Shown here in pieces: positions 14,059 through 23,085 of a DNA stretch of 25,151 nucleotides. The position numbers were made by a program, and so were the translations under genes. Source of the stretch: an uncultured Shinella sp. (lineage in GTDB: Bacteria > Pseudomonadota > Alphaproteobacteria > Rhizobiales > Rhizobiaceae); the NCBI RefSeq assembly GCF_946479415.1, contig NZ_CAMLFY010000062.1, positions 1-25,151 of the forward strand. Reading direction: 5' to 3'. The notes beneath the pieces are model-generated. The model searched no databases, was not told where the DNA came from, and saw nothing but the letters and a program-made list of their open reading frames with translations. Position 1 is the stretch's first letter, and each line of letters opens with the position of its first letter.

Positions 14059-15367
14059 GGCGGACACTCCTGCGGGAACCAGGATTGCCAAGCCACGCGC
14101 GATCAATCGCGGCTGCCTTCCAAAGCATCTTGTGCGTATCGAGGAGGTGATCGAGCCGGAAAGCCTGATCTGCGCCTGCGGCGGTTGCCTGCATTGTATT
14201 GGTGAGGATGTTTCCGGGCGGCTGGACGTGGTCCCGGCACAGTTCCGCGTGAACGTCACCCGTCACACCAAATATGCTTGCCGCGCCTGCACCGACGGTA
14301 TCGTCGAGGCCGCAGCGCCAGCACGGTTAATCCAGGCAGGGCTGCCGACGGAAGCGACCGTCGCCCATGTGCTGGTCTGCAAGTACGCCGATCACCTTCC
14401 GCTCTATCGGCAGGCCCAGATCATGAGCCGCCAGGGCATTGACCTCGACCGATCCACGCTGGCTGACTGGGTCGGTCGGGCAGCTTATGAACTGCGGCCC
14501 GTCTTCGATGCGTTGATTGATGACCTGAAGCATTCAACCAAGCTGTTCATGGACGAGACCCGCGCCCCGGTTCTCGCAAAACCAAGACCGGATATTTCTG
14601 GGTACTGGCGCGGGATGATCGCCTTTGGGGCGGCGGTGCGCCGCCCGGTGTAGCCTTTACCTATGCGCCCGGTCGCGGTGGCATTCGTGCCGATAGGAAT
14701 GTGCAGGGATTCTCCGGTATCCTGCAAGTCGACGGTTATGCCGGATACAACAGGCTCATCGCGCCGGAGCGAGTTGGTCCGAACATTCAGCTTGCCTATT
14801 GCTGGGCGCACGCCCGGCGCAAACTGGTGGAGATCATTCGTAACGGCTCAGCACCGATTGCCGAGGACGGCGTCAAGCGGATCGGAGAGCTGTATCGCAT
14901 CGAGGCCGAACTGCGCGGCCTTGATCGGCAGGCTCGTCTCGCTGGGCGGCAAGAGCGGTCAGCGCCCCGTGTGGCAGAACTGCAGACCTGGCTTGTCCAC
15001 CACCGCCCGCCTCGCAACGAAGTCGCCGCTCGGCGAGGCATTGGCCTACATCGCCAAATACTGGGATGGTCTGAAGCTCTTCCTGACCGATGGACGCATC
15101 GAGATCGACAACAAATGTATCGAGCGAACCATCAGACCTATAGCCCTCACTCGCAAGAATGCACCCTTTGCCGGGCACGATGCCGGAGCAGAGAACTGGG
15201 CCACCATCGCCTCGCTCATCGAGACGTGCAAGCTCAATTCGGTTGATCCTCTGGCCTACCTGACCGCTACACTCACCGCCATCGTGAACGGACACCGGCA
15301 GAGCCGTATAGCTGAGCTTTTACCTTGGAATCATTCGATCTTGGAGCGGCCCAAGAGGCGACAGTAG
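14041..15367 (+). pseudogene. IS66-family transposase (TnpC) remnant with frameshifts
   Basis: Three successive frames together make the middle and C-terminal parts of an IS66 TnpC. Part 1 (to about 14580): GCLPKHLVRIEEVIEPESLI, CACGGCLHCIGEDVSG, HLPLYRQAQIMSRQGIDLDR, FMDETRAPVL. Part 2 (about 14579-15000): GYFWVLARDDR, LQVDGYAGYNRLIAPERVG, YCWAHARRKLVE. Part 3 (about 15000-15367): SPLGEALAYIAKYWDGLKLF, TDGRIEID, CIERTIRPIALTRKN. The first shift coincides with an apparent loss of about 13 bases after APVL; the second is near 15000. The N terminus and the tnpA/tnpB genes are missing. Catalytic residues survive in pieces but the gene is dead. Confidence 0.85.
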
Positions 15368-15405
15368 CGGGGCAGATGGCTGCGCGCGGATGTACGCAGC
15401 CACGT
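14041..15405. mobile_element. Truncated IS66-family element
   Basis: The remnant covers the tnpC pseudogene plus a short 3' tail. The segment ATGGCTGCGCGCGGATGTAC (about 15376-15395) resembles a decayed right terminal repeat of an IS66 element. No left end is present next to the hipA stub, so this is a deletion derivative, not a clean insertion. Confidence 0.5.
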
Positions 15406-15408
15406 TGT

Positions 15409-16896
15409 TCAGTGCAGTGAGGCGCTTGCCGCAAGCCGCTCATCCTTGTCGTGCAGCGCGAAGCGGTCAATCATGTCGGCACTCGCTTCGTTGAAGCCGA
15501 GGACCTCGACCTCGTCGCCCGCCTGACGGAACTTCAATACGATCTTGTCCAACGCGCCAATTGCGGTGATGTCCCAGAGATGGGCCTTTGTCAGATCGAT
15601 GGTGATCCGCTTACCCTTATCCGTGAAGTCGAACGCATGGATAAAGGCTTCCGCCGACGCAAAGAAGACCTGCCCCACCACTGCATAGGTGACACTGTTT
15701 TGTTCGGCATCCTCCACGCGCGTGACCCTGAACAGACGGGCTACCTTACCAGCAAAAAAGATGCCGGACAGCAGGACGCCAACGATCACGCCCTTTGCCA
15801 GATCATGCGTTGCGACGACAGTGATGACCGTCGCCAGCATGACGACGGATGATGGAAGCGGATGGCGTCTCAGGTCGAGGATCGACCGCCAGGAGAAGGT
15901 GCCAATGGAAACCATAATCATAACCGCAACAAGCGCAGCCATGGGGATGATCTGAACGAGGTCGTTAAGGACGACGATCAGGAACAACAGGAAAGTACCC
16001 GCGACGAACGTTGAAAGCCGTCCTCGACCGCCAGATGTTACGTTGATGACCGACTGTCCGATCATGGCGCATCCGCCCATGCCGCCGATCAGTGCCGAGG
16101 CGATGTTCCCCGCGCCCTGTCCAACGCATTCCTGGCTCTTGTTGCTCGGCGTGTCCGTCATATCGTCGACGATCTGCGCGGTAAGTAGCGATTCCAGCAG
16201 TCCTACGGCAGCGAGCGTCACTGAATATGGGAAGATGATCTGCAGCGTTTCCCAGGTCAACGGAACCTGCGGAAGCATCAGGAATGGGATCGAAGACGGA
16301 AGTTCGCCGAGGTCGCCGACGGTGCGCAGGTCCATGCTAAACCACCATGCCATGGCTGTGAGGACCGCGATGGCCACGAGCGGCGATGGAATAGCCTTGG
16401 TCACGTATGGAAAGAGATAGATGATGACGAGGCCGCCTGCGATCATCACGTAGGTAAGCGTCGGGACCCCTATGAGTTCGGGCAACTGGGCCATGAAGAT
16501 CAGGATCGCAAGGGCGTTGACGAAGCCCGTGATGACAGAGCGGGAGACGAAGCGCATCACGCGGCCGAGCCTTAGCCACCCCGCGACGATCTGAATGACG
16601 CCCATCAAGATGGTGGCGGCGAACAGATACTGAAGACCGTGCTCTTTGACCAACGAGATCATGACGACAGCGGTCGCAGCCGTGGCGGCAGAGATCATGC
16701 CCGGCCGACCGCCCACAAAGGCCGCTACGCAGGCGATTGCGAAGGAGGCGTAGAGGCCGACCTTCGGATCGACACCCGCGATCACGGAGAAGCCAATCGC
16801 TTCCGGGATGAGCGCGAGGGCGACGACGATGCCCGACAGCACGTCGCCACGGATGTTGGAGAACCACTCCTGACGGTAGTTTGAAAGAGTTCGCAT
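15409..16896 (-). CDS. SulP-family anion transporter with STAS domain
   Basis: A 495-residue inner-membrane permease. The N terminus ([46 protein letters not shown]) is the SulP signature, followed by about 10-12 hydrophobic segments including [20 protein letters not shown] and [20 protein letters not shown]. The cytoplasmic STAS domain occupies the last 95 residues or so ([38 protein letters not shown]). SulP proteins move sulfate, bicarbonate or other anions; the substrate is undetermined. ATG 16896 is used because the SulP domain begins there; the upstream in-frame extension to 17094 has no family match. No strong ribosome binding site is visible. Confidence 0.9.
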   Translation of the reverse strand: MRTLSNYRQEWFSNIRGDVLSGIVVALALIPEAIGFSVIAGVDPKVGLYASFAIACVAAFVGGRPGMISAATAATAVVMISLVKEHGLQYLFAATILMGVIQIVAGWLRLGRVMRFVSRSVITGFVNALAILIFMAQLPELIGVPTLTYVMIAGGLVIIYLFPYVTKAIPSPLVAIAVLTAMAWWFSMDLRTVGDLGELPSSIPFLMLPQVPLTWETLQIIFPYSVTLAAVGLLESLLTAQIVDDMTDTPSNKSQECVGQGAGNIASALIGGMGGCAMIGQSVINVTSGGRGRLSTFVAGTFLLFLIVVLNDLVQIIPMAALVAVMIMVSIGTFSWRSILDLRRHPLPSSVVMLATVITVVATHDLAKGVIVGVLLSGIFFAGKVARLFRVTRVEDAEQNSVTYAVVGQVFFASAEAFIHAFDFTDKGKRITIDLTKAHLWDITAIGALDKIVLKFRQAGDEVEVLGFNEASADMIDRFALHDKDERLAASASLH

Positions 16897-17288
16897 TGAT
16901 GATTTTTCACAGTTGATGCAACGGCCCGAGCGAAACTCGGTCCTCGAAAACGGAATAGGTTGCGTTGCTGTGTTGTCTGGCGGATCGGCGGCCAGAAGAG
17001 CCACCCGGAGTTTCACCGGGTCCTTGTGGATGACACTAAGTAGCTCACGCAGTCCAATTTTGCAATTGCGTCTCAGTCTGAACCCGCTCGCCACAAAAAA
17101 TAGGCTGCGGCGACAAGGTGCGGGTATGACACCGGTTACGAAACTGGGGGCGCTTGTCCGAACGTCCGCTATGGAGGCGCAAAGCAGTCGTTGAGCGTTA
17201 ACGTCGGTCGGGATAGAGCAAAATGCCTGATCAGCGTCTTCACTTTGATGAGACCCGAACCACCGACCCCGCGATTTTCCCCAAGCTA
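16897..17288. other. sulP upstream region, no gene recognised
   Basis: About 390 bases upstream of sulP. The minus strand stays open in the sulP frame as far as 17094 but resembles no known protein. No riboswitch fold could be recognised with confidence. The sulP promoter must lie here. Confidence 0.4.
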
Positions 17289-17421
17289 GTGTTCAGTCCC
17301 GGCATTTGGTGGATTGGATCGAGGATGAATCGCTCATGCTCTGAAGTCCAGCGTTAGCAGATGAACTCGTATGGGGTGAGCCCCTTCAGGGTCTTCAGAC
17401 GCCTGCCGAAATTGTAGGCTT
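17289..17421 (-). pseudogene. IS481-like transposase C-terminal remnant
   Basis: The minus strand reads AYNFGRRLKTLKGLTPYEFI, C, stop, [22 protein letters not shown]. This is the conserved C-terminal end of IS481-type transposases, with a TAA where Lys is usual and the normal terminal stop shifted out of frame. Upstream homology ends abruptly near 17421. Confidence 0.7.
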
Positions 17422-17578
17422 GTTGAATACCGGCCGCATTTGACCCAGTTTTTCATTTGGCCCTACCCCTGTCGCAGCGAAGCGAAGGTTTGGGATCAGA
17501 AGCAATTTTATAGCTATGCGTGGGTCACGATAAACTGCCAACCCGGCTCAAATCCTGGCGATATTCAACACCCAACCA
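17422..17578. other. Gap between IS481 remnant and binding-protein gene
   Basis: No gene. The A/T-richer part (around 17440-17470) has the texture of an insertion-sequence end, but no partner end was found. Confidence 0.3.
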
Positions 17579-18382
17579 TTACCGGATGCTAAACGGAAAA
17601 TATTTTGCGTTAATGGTGTCATAGATGTCGTTGGACTGGATCGTCTCGAGCGCGGCATTGAACTTGGCGAGCAACTGGCTGTCGGAAGGCCGCAACGCGA
17701 TGCCGGCTCCATCGCCGAAATATTCGGCGTCCTTGATATCGCCGCCCAGAAACTCGCAGCAGCTTCCCGCCCTAGTATTGGCCAGCCAGTCATAGACCGC
17801 AAGCTTGTCTTCCATAATGACGTCGACATCTCCCTCGGCCAAGCCTTTGTACAGGTCTGGCGAAGCCTTAAACACCGTCTTTGAGACATCCCCATAGAAC
17901 TTCTGGGCATAGGCCTCCTGGGAGGTGCCGGAAGTGACACCGAGCTTCAGGTCCTTGAGGTCATCCGGCGTGGTCCCTGCAATGCCGGCTCCTTTACGGG
18001 CGATGAAGACTGACGGGCTGTCGTAGTATTTCTGGGTGAAGGAAACCTTCTCGCGCCGCTCCGCGCTCATCGACATTGACGAGATGATGGCATCGTAGCG
18101 TTTGTCCAGAAGACCGGGGATCATCGTCGTCCATTCCTGGATGACGAACTCACATTTCAACTTTGCCGTCTCACAGAGTGCCTTGGCGATCTCGACGTCG
18201 AAGCCCTGGAGCTGGTTTACCGAGTCCAGATAATTGAATGGCGGGAATGCGCCCTCGACGGCGACCCGGATCGTATCGTTCTCGGACGCCGAGATGGCCC
18301 CGGGCTGGCTGAAGGAGGCAATGGAGACCATGCAGGCAAGCGCCAGAATTTTTCGCCTGTAAGGAGAGTTCAATCGCAGCAT
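17579..18382 (-). CDS. Periplasmic amino-acid-type ABC substrate-binding protein (family 3)
   Basis: A 267-residue secreted binding protein. The start at ATG 18382 is supported by AAGGGG six bases upstream. The signal peptide has a basic start (NSPYRRK) and the core ILALACMVSIASFSQPGAIS. The mature part begins TIRVAVEGAFPPFNYLD, then LQGFDVEIAKALCETAKLKC, WTTMIPGLLDKRYDAIISSM, the hallmark of SBP family 3 for polar amino acids, opines or cystine. No permease or ATPase gene is adjacent, so it is an orphan or serves a transporter elsewhere. It is divergent from the GGDEF/EAL gene and may supply ligand information to it (speculative). Confidence 0.88.
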   Translation of the reverse strand: MLRLNSPYRRKILALACMVSIASFSQPGAISASENDTIRVAVEGAFPPFNYLDSVNQLQGFDVEIAKALCETAKLKCEFVIQEWTTMIPGLLDKRYDAIISSMSMSAERREKVSFTQKYYDSPSVFIARKGAGIAGTTPDDLKDLKLGVTSGTSQEAYAQKFYGDVSKTVFKASPDLYKGLAEGDVDVIMEDKLAVYDWLANTRAGSCCEFLGGDIKDAEYFGDGAGIALRPSDSQLLAKFNAALETIQSNDIYDTINAKYFPFSIR

Positions 18383-18532
18383 GTCGGCCCCTTCATGTGA
18401 AAGACGCTCCGGCAGGGACGCATCTGGCGGTGTTGCACACCAACATTCAACAACAAAAAGATTAAAGAGCTGGTTATGTTGAGCGCGCAACTTTCGAACC
18501 GCTTGGAAAGCGTTTCGTAAACAATCAGGTGC

Positions 18533-20902
18533 ATGATCGGAAAGATTTTGGGAGACGACTGCGTGCTGGGCCAAGCAGCAACCAGGAGAATGGCTGACAA
18601 ACGCCCCGGGACAACCTCAGGGTCGATATTGCTGCTGCTTGCCATTAGTGGACTAGCAATTCTCGGGCTGGTTTTCCTGGCAGCGATCTGGGCCGGCTCC
18701 GAGAGCGATGCCGCCGCCCTTGATCGACAGCGTCACCTCGTCAACGACCGGCTTGAGGACCAGGTAAAACGGGTGTCTCAGGAGATCCAGATGATCGGCG
18801 CAGGCTATGCGTCGTTCCTTGCGGCAGACCCTGCTGCTCTCGAAGAGAAAAACATCGGTCCAAACCGCGGCAGCGGCGCGTCATCCGCCGAAACCTTCGG
18901 CAAGATCGCGACGACAGTGTTCGGCTATAACGCCGCTTTCCTGGTCACGTCGTCAGGGGAGCTTGCGCTAAAGGCCGACGCGGAAACGGCACGGCGCTTC
19001 AAGTGGGTGCGCCCCCTGCTCCAGCCTCTGATCCACGAGTTGGAAACCGATCAGCCGCAGCCATCGGCATCGGCTGCCAAACCGAGCCGGGTAGAGCTGA
19101 TGCGGCTTGAAGGCCGTCCCTCGGTTGCCGGCGTCGTGTCAATTGTGGGCGCTTCGTCAGCCGGTGACCATCACCACGGTCAGGGTGCCCTGTTGTATCT
19201 CGTCGTCTTCCGCTTCCTTGATGGCGCAACTCTGGACACGATCAGCCGTGAGCAGGGGCTGGCAGGCGCGCGCTACGCCCGCAGTGCTGACCAGGAGCAC
19301 AACGAGGTTGCCTTCCAGATCGCGGCGACAGGATCCGGCGAACCGATCGGATTCATCATCTGGGAGCCGGATCTTCCTGGCTCGCGGGTGATCGGCCGTC
19401 TCGTTCCGGTGCTCTCTATCGCCGGGCTCATCATTGCCGGCCTGTTCTTTGCGCTAATGGGACGATTGCGCAAAAGCCTGAAGGAACTCAGCGCCAGCGA
19501 GCACCATGCGCGGCAACTGTCGGTGCACGACGTTCTGACCGGTCTTCCCAATCGAGCGCTGTTTGCAGTCCATCTTGAGCAATGTCTCCCGGATCTTGCG
19601 CCGCGTCGCAGACGCGCCGTTATCGCCCTGATCGATCTCGACAAGTTCAAGGAGGTCAACGACAGCTATGGGCATGCCGCCGGCGACGAGCTCCTGCGTG
19701 CAGCTGTCGGTCGAATGAGCGCCCTGATCACGCCAGGCGATACCCTTTCAAGGTTCGGCGGCGACGAATTTGCCCTTCTTCTCCCCGACCTCGACGACGC
19801 GGATAATGTCTATCTGGCAATCTGCAACGGCATCATCGATGAGTTGAGAAAGCCATTTCAGCTCGACACCGGCGATGCCGCCGTTCAAATCGGATGTTCA
19901 ATTGGTATCGTTGTCTTCCAGGATGCATCCCATCCAACCAACGAGCTTCTGCGACGCGCCGACGTTGCGCTTTATGAGGCCAAGACCAGCGGGCGGGGGC
20001 GGCTGGTCGAGTATGATAGTTGCCTGGACCATCGGGTTGAGGCCCGGGAAAATCTCAAAAACGATCTTCGCCTGCTCCTGGAACAGACTGCCGAGGATCC
20101 CGACCTCAAAGTGCGTCCGTCTGCGGCCCGTGTCGGCCGGCTGGAAGTCTATTATCAGGGCGTCTATCATGGCGATGGCAGCGGACGGCTTTCGGGCGCC
20201 GAAGCGCTGGTGCGCTGGCACCACCCAACGCTGGGTCTATTGTCGCCGGACAAGTTCATCCCGATCGCCGAAGAAAGCGGCATGATCATCCGGCTCGGCG
20301 AATGGGTCCTTCGCGACGCGGCGCAGTCGGCCGCAAGCTGGCCGCCCGCGCTGTCGCTTTCGGTCAACGTATCCCCGTCGCAGATCCACCATCGCGACTT
20401 CGACAGCCATATCTTGTCGATCCTGTCGGAGGCCGGCCTGCAGCCTTCGCGACTTGAGCTGGAACTCACGGAGGCCGCCTTGTTCGACATTGACGAAAGA
20501 GGCCAGGCGACGCTCGGCCTGCTACGGTCGCATGGCATTCGGATTGCGCTCGATGACTTCGGCACCGGTTTCTCCTCTCTCAGCCATCTCATTCAGTTCA
20601 ACATCGACCGAATCAAGATCGACCGGTCTTTCGTCAGGCTGCTCGGCACCAAAGCCGAGGGTGCAGCCATCGTATCCGCCATTCTCGAACTTAGCCGCAC
20701 CCTCGGCAAGGCCACCACGGCCGAAGGCGTCGAGACCGAGGGCCAGAGAGACTTCCTAGTCGCTGCGGGATGCAGCGATCTACAGGGCTACCTGCTCTCC
20801 CGTCCCGTGCCCTTGAGCGAATTCCTGGAAAAGATTGACGCCATTCAAGTCGCAGCGGACCGCACTACGATAAACGTCGCTGAGCGAGCTGCAATCGCTT
20901 GA
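18533..20902 (+). CDS. Membrane CHASE4-like sensor with GGDEF and EAL domains
   Basis: A 789-residue c-di-GMP signalling protein. Membrane segments lie at about 31-54 and 287-309 and bracket a periplasmic sensor region that resembles CHASE4. The GGDEF domain (about 325-490) has DVLTGLPNRALF and an intact RFGGDEFALLL (GGDEF 409-413). The product-inhibition site RxxD is absent (TPGD before the motif). The EAL domain (about 535-775) keeps GAEALVRWHHP (EAL 557-559), SVNVSPSQ, LELELTEAAL, ALDDFGTGFSSL, RIKIDRSF and AEGVETEGQ, so phosphodiesterase activity is expected and cyclase activity possible. The start is uncertain: ATG 18533 or ATG 18590 (MADKRPG) just before the first membrane segment. Confidence 0.92.
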   Translation: MIGKILGDDCVLGQAATRRMADKRPGTTSGSILLLLAISGLAILGLVFLAAIWAGSESDAAALDRQRHLVNDRLEDQVKRVSQEIQMIGAGYASFLAADPAALEEKNIGPNRGSGASSAETFGKIATTVFGYNAAFLVTSSGELALKADAETARRFKWVRPLLQPLIHELETDQPQPSASAAKPSRVELMRLEGRPSVAGVVSIVGASSAGDHHHGQGALLYLVVFRFLDGATLDTISREQGLAGARYARSADQEHNEVAFQIAATGSGEPIGFIIWEPDLPGSRVIGRLVPVLSIAGLIIAGLFFALMGRLRKSLKELSASEHHARQLSVHDVLTGLPNRALFAVHLEQCLPDLAPRRRRAVIALIDLDKFKEVNDSYGHAAGDELLRAAVGRMSALITPGDTLSRFGGDEFALLLPDLDDADNVYLAICNGIIDELRKPFQLDTGDAAVQIGCSIGIVVFQDASHPTNELLRRADVALYEAKTSGRGRLVEYDSCLDHRVEARENLKNDLRLLLEQTAEDPDLKVRPSAARVGRLEVYYQGVYHGDGSGRLSGAEALVRWHHPTLGLLSPDKFIPIAEESGMIIRLGEWVLRDAAQSAASWPPALSLSVNVSPSQIHHRDFDSHILSILSEAGLQPSRLELELTEAALFDIDERGQATLGLLRSHGIRIALDDFGTGFSSLSHLIQFNIDRIKIDRSFVRLLGTKAEGAAIVSAILELSRTLGKATTAEGVETEGQRDFLVAAGCSDLQGYLLSRPVPLSEFLEKIDAIQVAADRTTINVAERAAIA

Positions 20903-21059
20903 GCGCCGAAGGCAAGTGCCGACTTCCCGACCACCAGTGACAGCCCGGTGTCGAGGCGGAAAGCTGAAATAATTTCCGGAACGGTGGCGGGTTTCGGGCC
21001 ATCAGACGTACGAAAGCCTTTCACGCAGGGACCCGCGGTCTGCAGTTGCTGAGCTTCGC
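20903..21059. other. Region after the GGDEF/EAL gene, nothing recognised
   Basis: No gene, and no U-tract terminator seen after the stop at 20902. Confidence 0.35.
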
Positions 21060-21210
21060 TCAGTTCGTCGTCCGCCTCCTCAAGGGCGGTGGGGCAGCGT
21101 TGAGGAGCCTGCGGGCACGAGCGATGCTCATCTTTCGAGAACCGCCGGCGAGCAGGCCGTAATGCCGGGCGTAGGGCAAGCCACGCTGTAAAAGAGGGAT
21201 CTCAAGTCGC
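21060..21210 (-). pseudogene. IS91-like transposase C-terminal remnant
   Basis: The minus strand encodes GRRLEIPLLQRGLPYARHYG, LLAGGSRKMSIARARRLLNA, then a stop at 21060. This parallels the C-terminal end of IS91-family Y1 transposases (RRFLxHVLPxGFHRIRHYG, then LLANxxR...ARxLL). The open frame extends to 21362, but the upstream part shows no clear match and the catalytic tyrosine region is absent. Confidence 0.5.
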
Positions 21211-21362
21211 CTTCCCAAGACGTATTGATGAGACGGTTCGTTGAATGTTGCCTTGAACGCGTGAGTTAACAACGGGCGGTCGTTCGCATCGACGAAACTT
21301 TTGCAGAAACCTTGCTGTCGTAGCTCAAGCGCCGTCGTGACTAAGAAGGCTTTATGCCGCAA

Positions 21363-21725
21363 GACAAGGCAGCCTTGGCAGCGCGGATCCTAAATCAGGT
21401 ATGGGAGGCAGCGTAGTGCACTGAATGCGGCACTCAGTCCATTGCAGGCATATGCGCAGAATGTCGGCGTTCGCCTGGGCACTGCCTATCGCCTTAAAGG
21501 TATTTCAACAGGCGACCGGCTAGGCGGATTCCTTAAGCACCTGAAAGCACGGCAATTACCGCCTAGGTTCTATCACAGAACCCTGCGTTTATTGCCCGCG
21601 AACCTATGTCAGGAGTGTTAGCGCATTGCAGACCTCTTGGTAGTCAAAGCAAGTCACAACGCTGTCATGCGCAGGTCGGCGATCATGTCCGACAGCCCCT
21701 GCGACAATCTGGACACCGGGCCCTC
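21363..21725. other. Gene-poor stretch upstream of the blh operon
   Basis: A frame without ATG runs rightward from about 21393 to a stop at 21618-21620 (VGVRLGTAYRLKGISTGDRL, then LKHLKARQLPPRFYHRTL). It has no recognised family and may be a gene relic. Nothing else is supported here. Confidence 0.35.
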
Positions 21726-21768
21726 TTGCAATTCATCATTATACATTATATTATATTGAATAATGAAT
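21726..21768 (+). promoter_or_regulatory. blh-bigR promoter and probable BigR operator
   Basis: TTGCAA (21726-21731), 17 bases, TATTAT (21749-21754) is a good sigma-70 promoter in a strikingly A/T-rich island. It is framed by an imperfect dyad, ATTCATCATT (21731-21740) against AATAATGAAT (21759-21768), with one mismatch in ten. A repressor here would cover the -10 and the start point. BigR, encoded second in the operon, is the natural candidate, as BigR is known to bind A/T-rich dyads over its own promoter. Confidence 0.7.
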
Positions 21769-21786
21769 CGGACTACGGAGTCGGTT

Positions 21787-23085
21787 ATGTCTGTCACTAA
21801 GATTTCAGAGAAGCTGTGGGTATCGTCGCAGCCGAGCGTCGACGACATCAAGTCGCTGCGCGACGGGGGATTTAAGACGCTGGTCAACAATCGCCCAGAC
21901 GGCGAGGATTCGGTCCAGCCCGGAACGTCCGTGGAAAGCCAGGAGGCTGAGCGTAGCGGCCTGTCTTACGCTTTTGTCCCGGTCACGCTCGGTACGATCA
22001 CAGAAGCAGACGTCCAGGCCTTCCAGAAAGCGGTCAACGCGTCGGAAGGACCTGTGCTCGCTCATTGCAAGTCCGGCACGAGGTCGCTCAGCCTCTACCT
22101 AATCGGCGAGGTCCTCGACGGCCGGATGGCTGCCGAAGGCGTCGATGAGTTCGGACGCGCCCGTGGCTTCGATACCAGTGCAGCCGCATCCTGGCTCAAG
22201 CAGTATGCCACGCGCCGTCCACAGGTGAAGGGCTTCTTCGACAAGCGCACCTGGAGCGTCCAGTACGTCGTGTCCGATCCCGATACGAGCAAGTGCGCCA
22301 TCATTGATCCGGTGCTCGATTTCGACGAAAAGGCCGGAGCCACCGCGACAATCAATGCCGACGCGATCCTCGACTATGTCCGGGAGAATGGCCTGACGGT
22401 CGAGTGGATCCTCGACACCCACCCGCATGCCGACCATTTCTCTGCGGCCCAGTATCTGAAGGAAAAGACCGGCGGCAGAACCGCGATCGGCGAACGCGTC
22501 GTCGATGTCCAGAAGCTGTGGAAGGGCATCTATAACTGGCCCGCGCTTGCCACCGACGGCTCGCAATGGGACCAACTGTTCGCCTATGGCGAGACCTTCA
22601 AGGTCGGCTCCATTGACGCCAAGGTGATGTTCTCGCCCGGACATACGCTCGCCTCGATCACCTATGTGATCGGAGACGCAGCGTTCGTTCACGACACGCT
22701 GTTCATGCCCGACAGCGGCACAGCGCGTGCAGACTTCCCCGGCGGCGACGCCCGCATCCTTTGGAAGTCGATCCAGGATATCCTCGCCCTCCCCGACGAG
22801 ACCCGCATCTTCACCGGACACGACTACCAGCCGGATGGTCGTGCTCCGCGCTGGGAAAGCACGGTGGCCGAACAGAAACGGTCGAACCAGCATCTCGCCG
22901 GCGTGACCGAAGAGCAGTTCGTGGCGCTGCGGACGAAGCGTGACAAGACGCTGCCGTTGCCGAAGCTCATCCTGCATGCGCTGCAGGTGAACATCCGGGG
23001 TGGACGTCTGCCGGCGCCCGAAGGCAATGGAAAGCGCTACCTTAAGTTTCCGCTCGACGCGTTACAGGGAGCCGCATGGGGATGA
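21787..23085 (+). CDS. blh: Blh, bifunctional sulfur transferase/dioxygenase (DUF442 + ETHE1-type)
   Basis: A 432-residue fusion. The N-terminal domain (about 1-110) is DUF442/phosphatase-like, with the active-site loop LAHCKSGTRS (C94), which acts like a rhodanese. The C-terminal metallo-beta-lactamase domain has THPHADHFSAAQYL (H212, H214, D216, H217), FSPGHTLASITY and FTGHDYQPDGR, the persulfide-dioxygenase (ETHE1) pattern that oxidises glutathione persulfide to sulfite. ATG 21787 is preferred: CGGAG lies 6 bases upstream, whereas ATG 21763 overlaps the operator dyad. First gene of a sulfide-detoxification operon; its stop overlaps bigR. Confidence 0.93.
   Translation: MSVTKISEKLWVSSQPSVDDIKSLRDGGFKTLVNNRPDGEDSVQPGTSVESQEAERSGLSYAFVPVTLGTITEADVQAFQKAVNASEGPVLAHCKSGTRSLSLYLIGEVLDGRMAAEGVDEFGRARGFDTSAAASWLKQYATRRPQVKGFFDKRTWSVQYVVSDPDTSKCAIIDPVLDFDEKAGATATINADAILDYVRENGLTVEWILDTHPHADHFSAAQYLKEKTGGRTAIGERVVDVQKLWKGIYNWPALATDGSQWDQLFAYGETFKVGSIDAKVMFSPGHTLASITYVIGDAAFVHDTLFMPDSGTARADFPGGDARILWKSIQDILALPDETRIFTGHDYQPDGRAPRWESTVAEQKRSNQHLAGVTEEQFVALRTKRDKTLPLPKLILHALQVNIRGGRLPAPEGNGKRYLKFPLDALQGAAWG

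Noticed and set aside
16897..17094. N-terminal extension of SulP by 66 residues
   Set aside because: The SulP family begins at the [12 protein letters not shown] segment; the extension is unlike a membrane transporter and has no ribosome binding site.
16897..17100. Riboswitch or sulfate-related leader RNA upstream of sulP
   Set aside because: No conserved core of SAM-type or other known leader could be recognised by eye; a covariance-model search would be needed.
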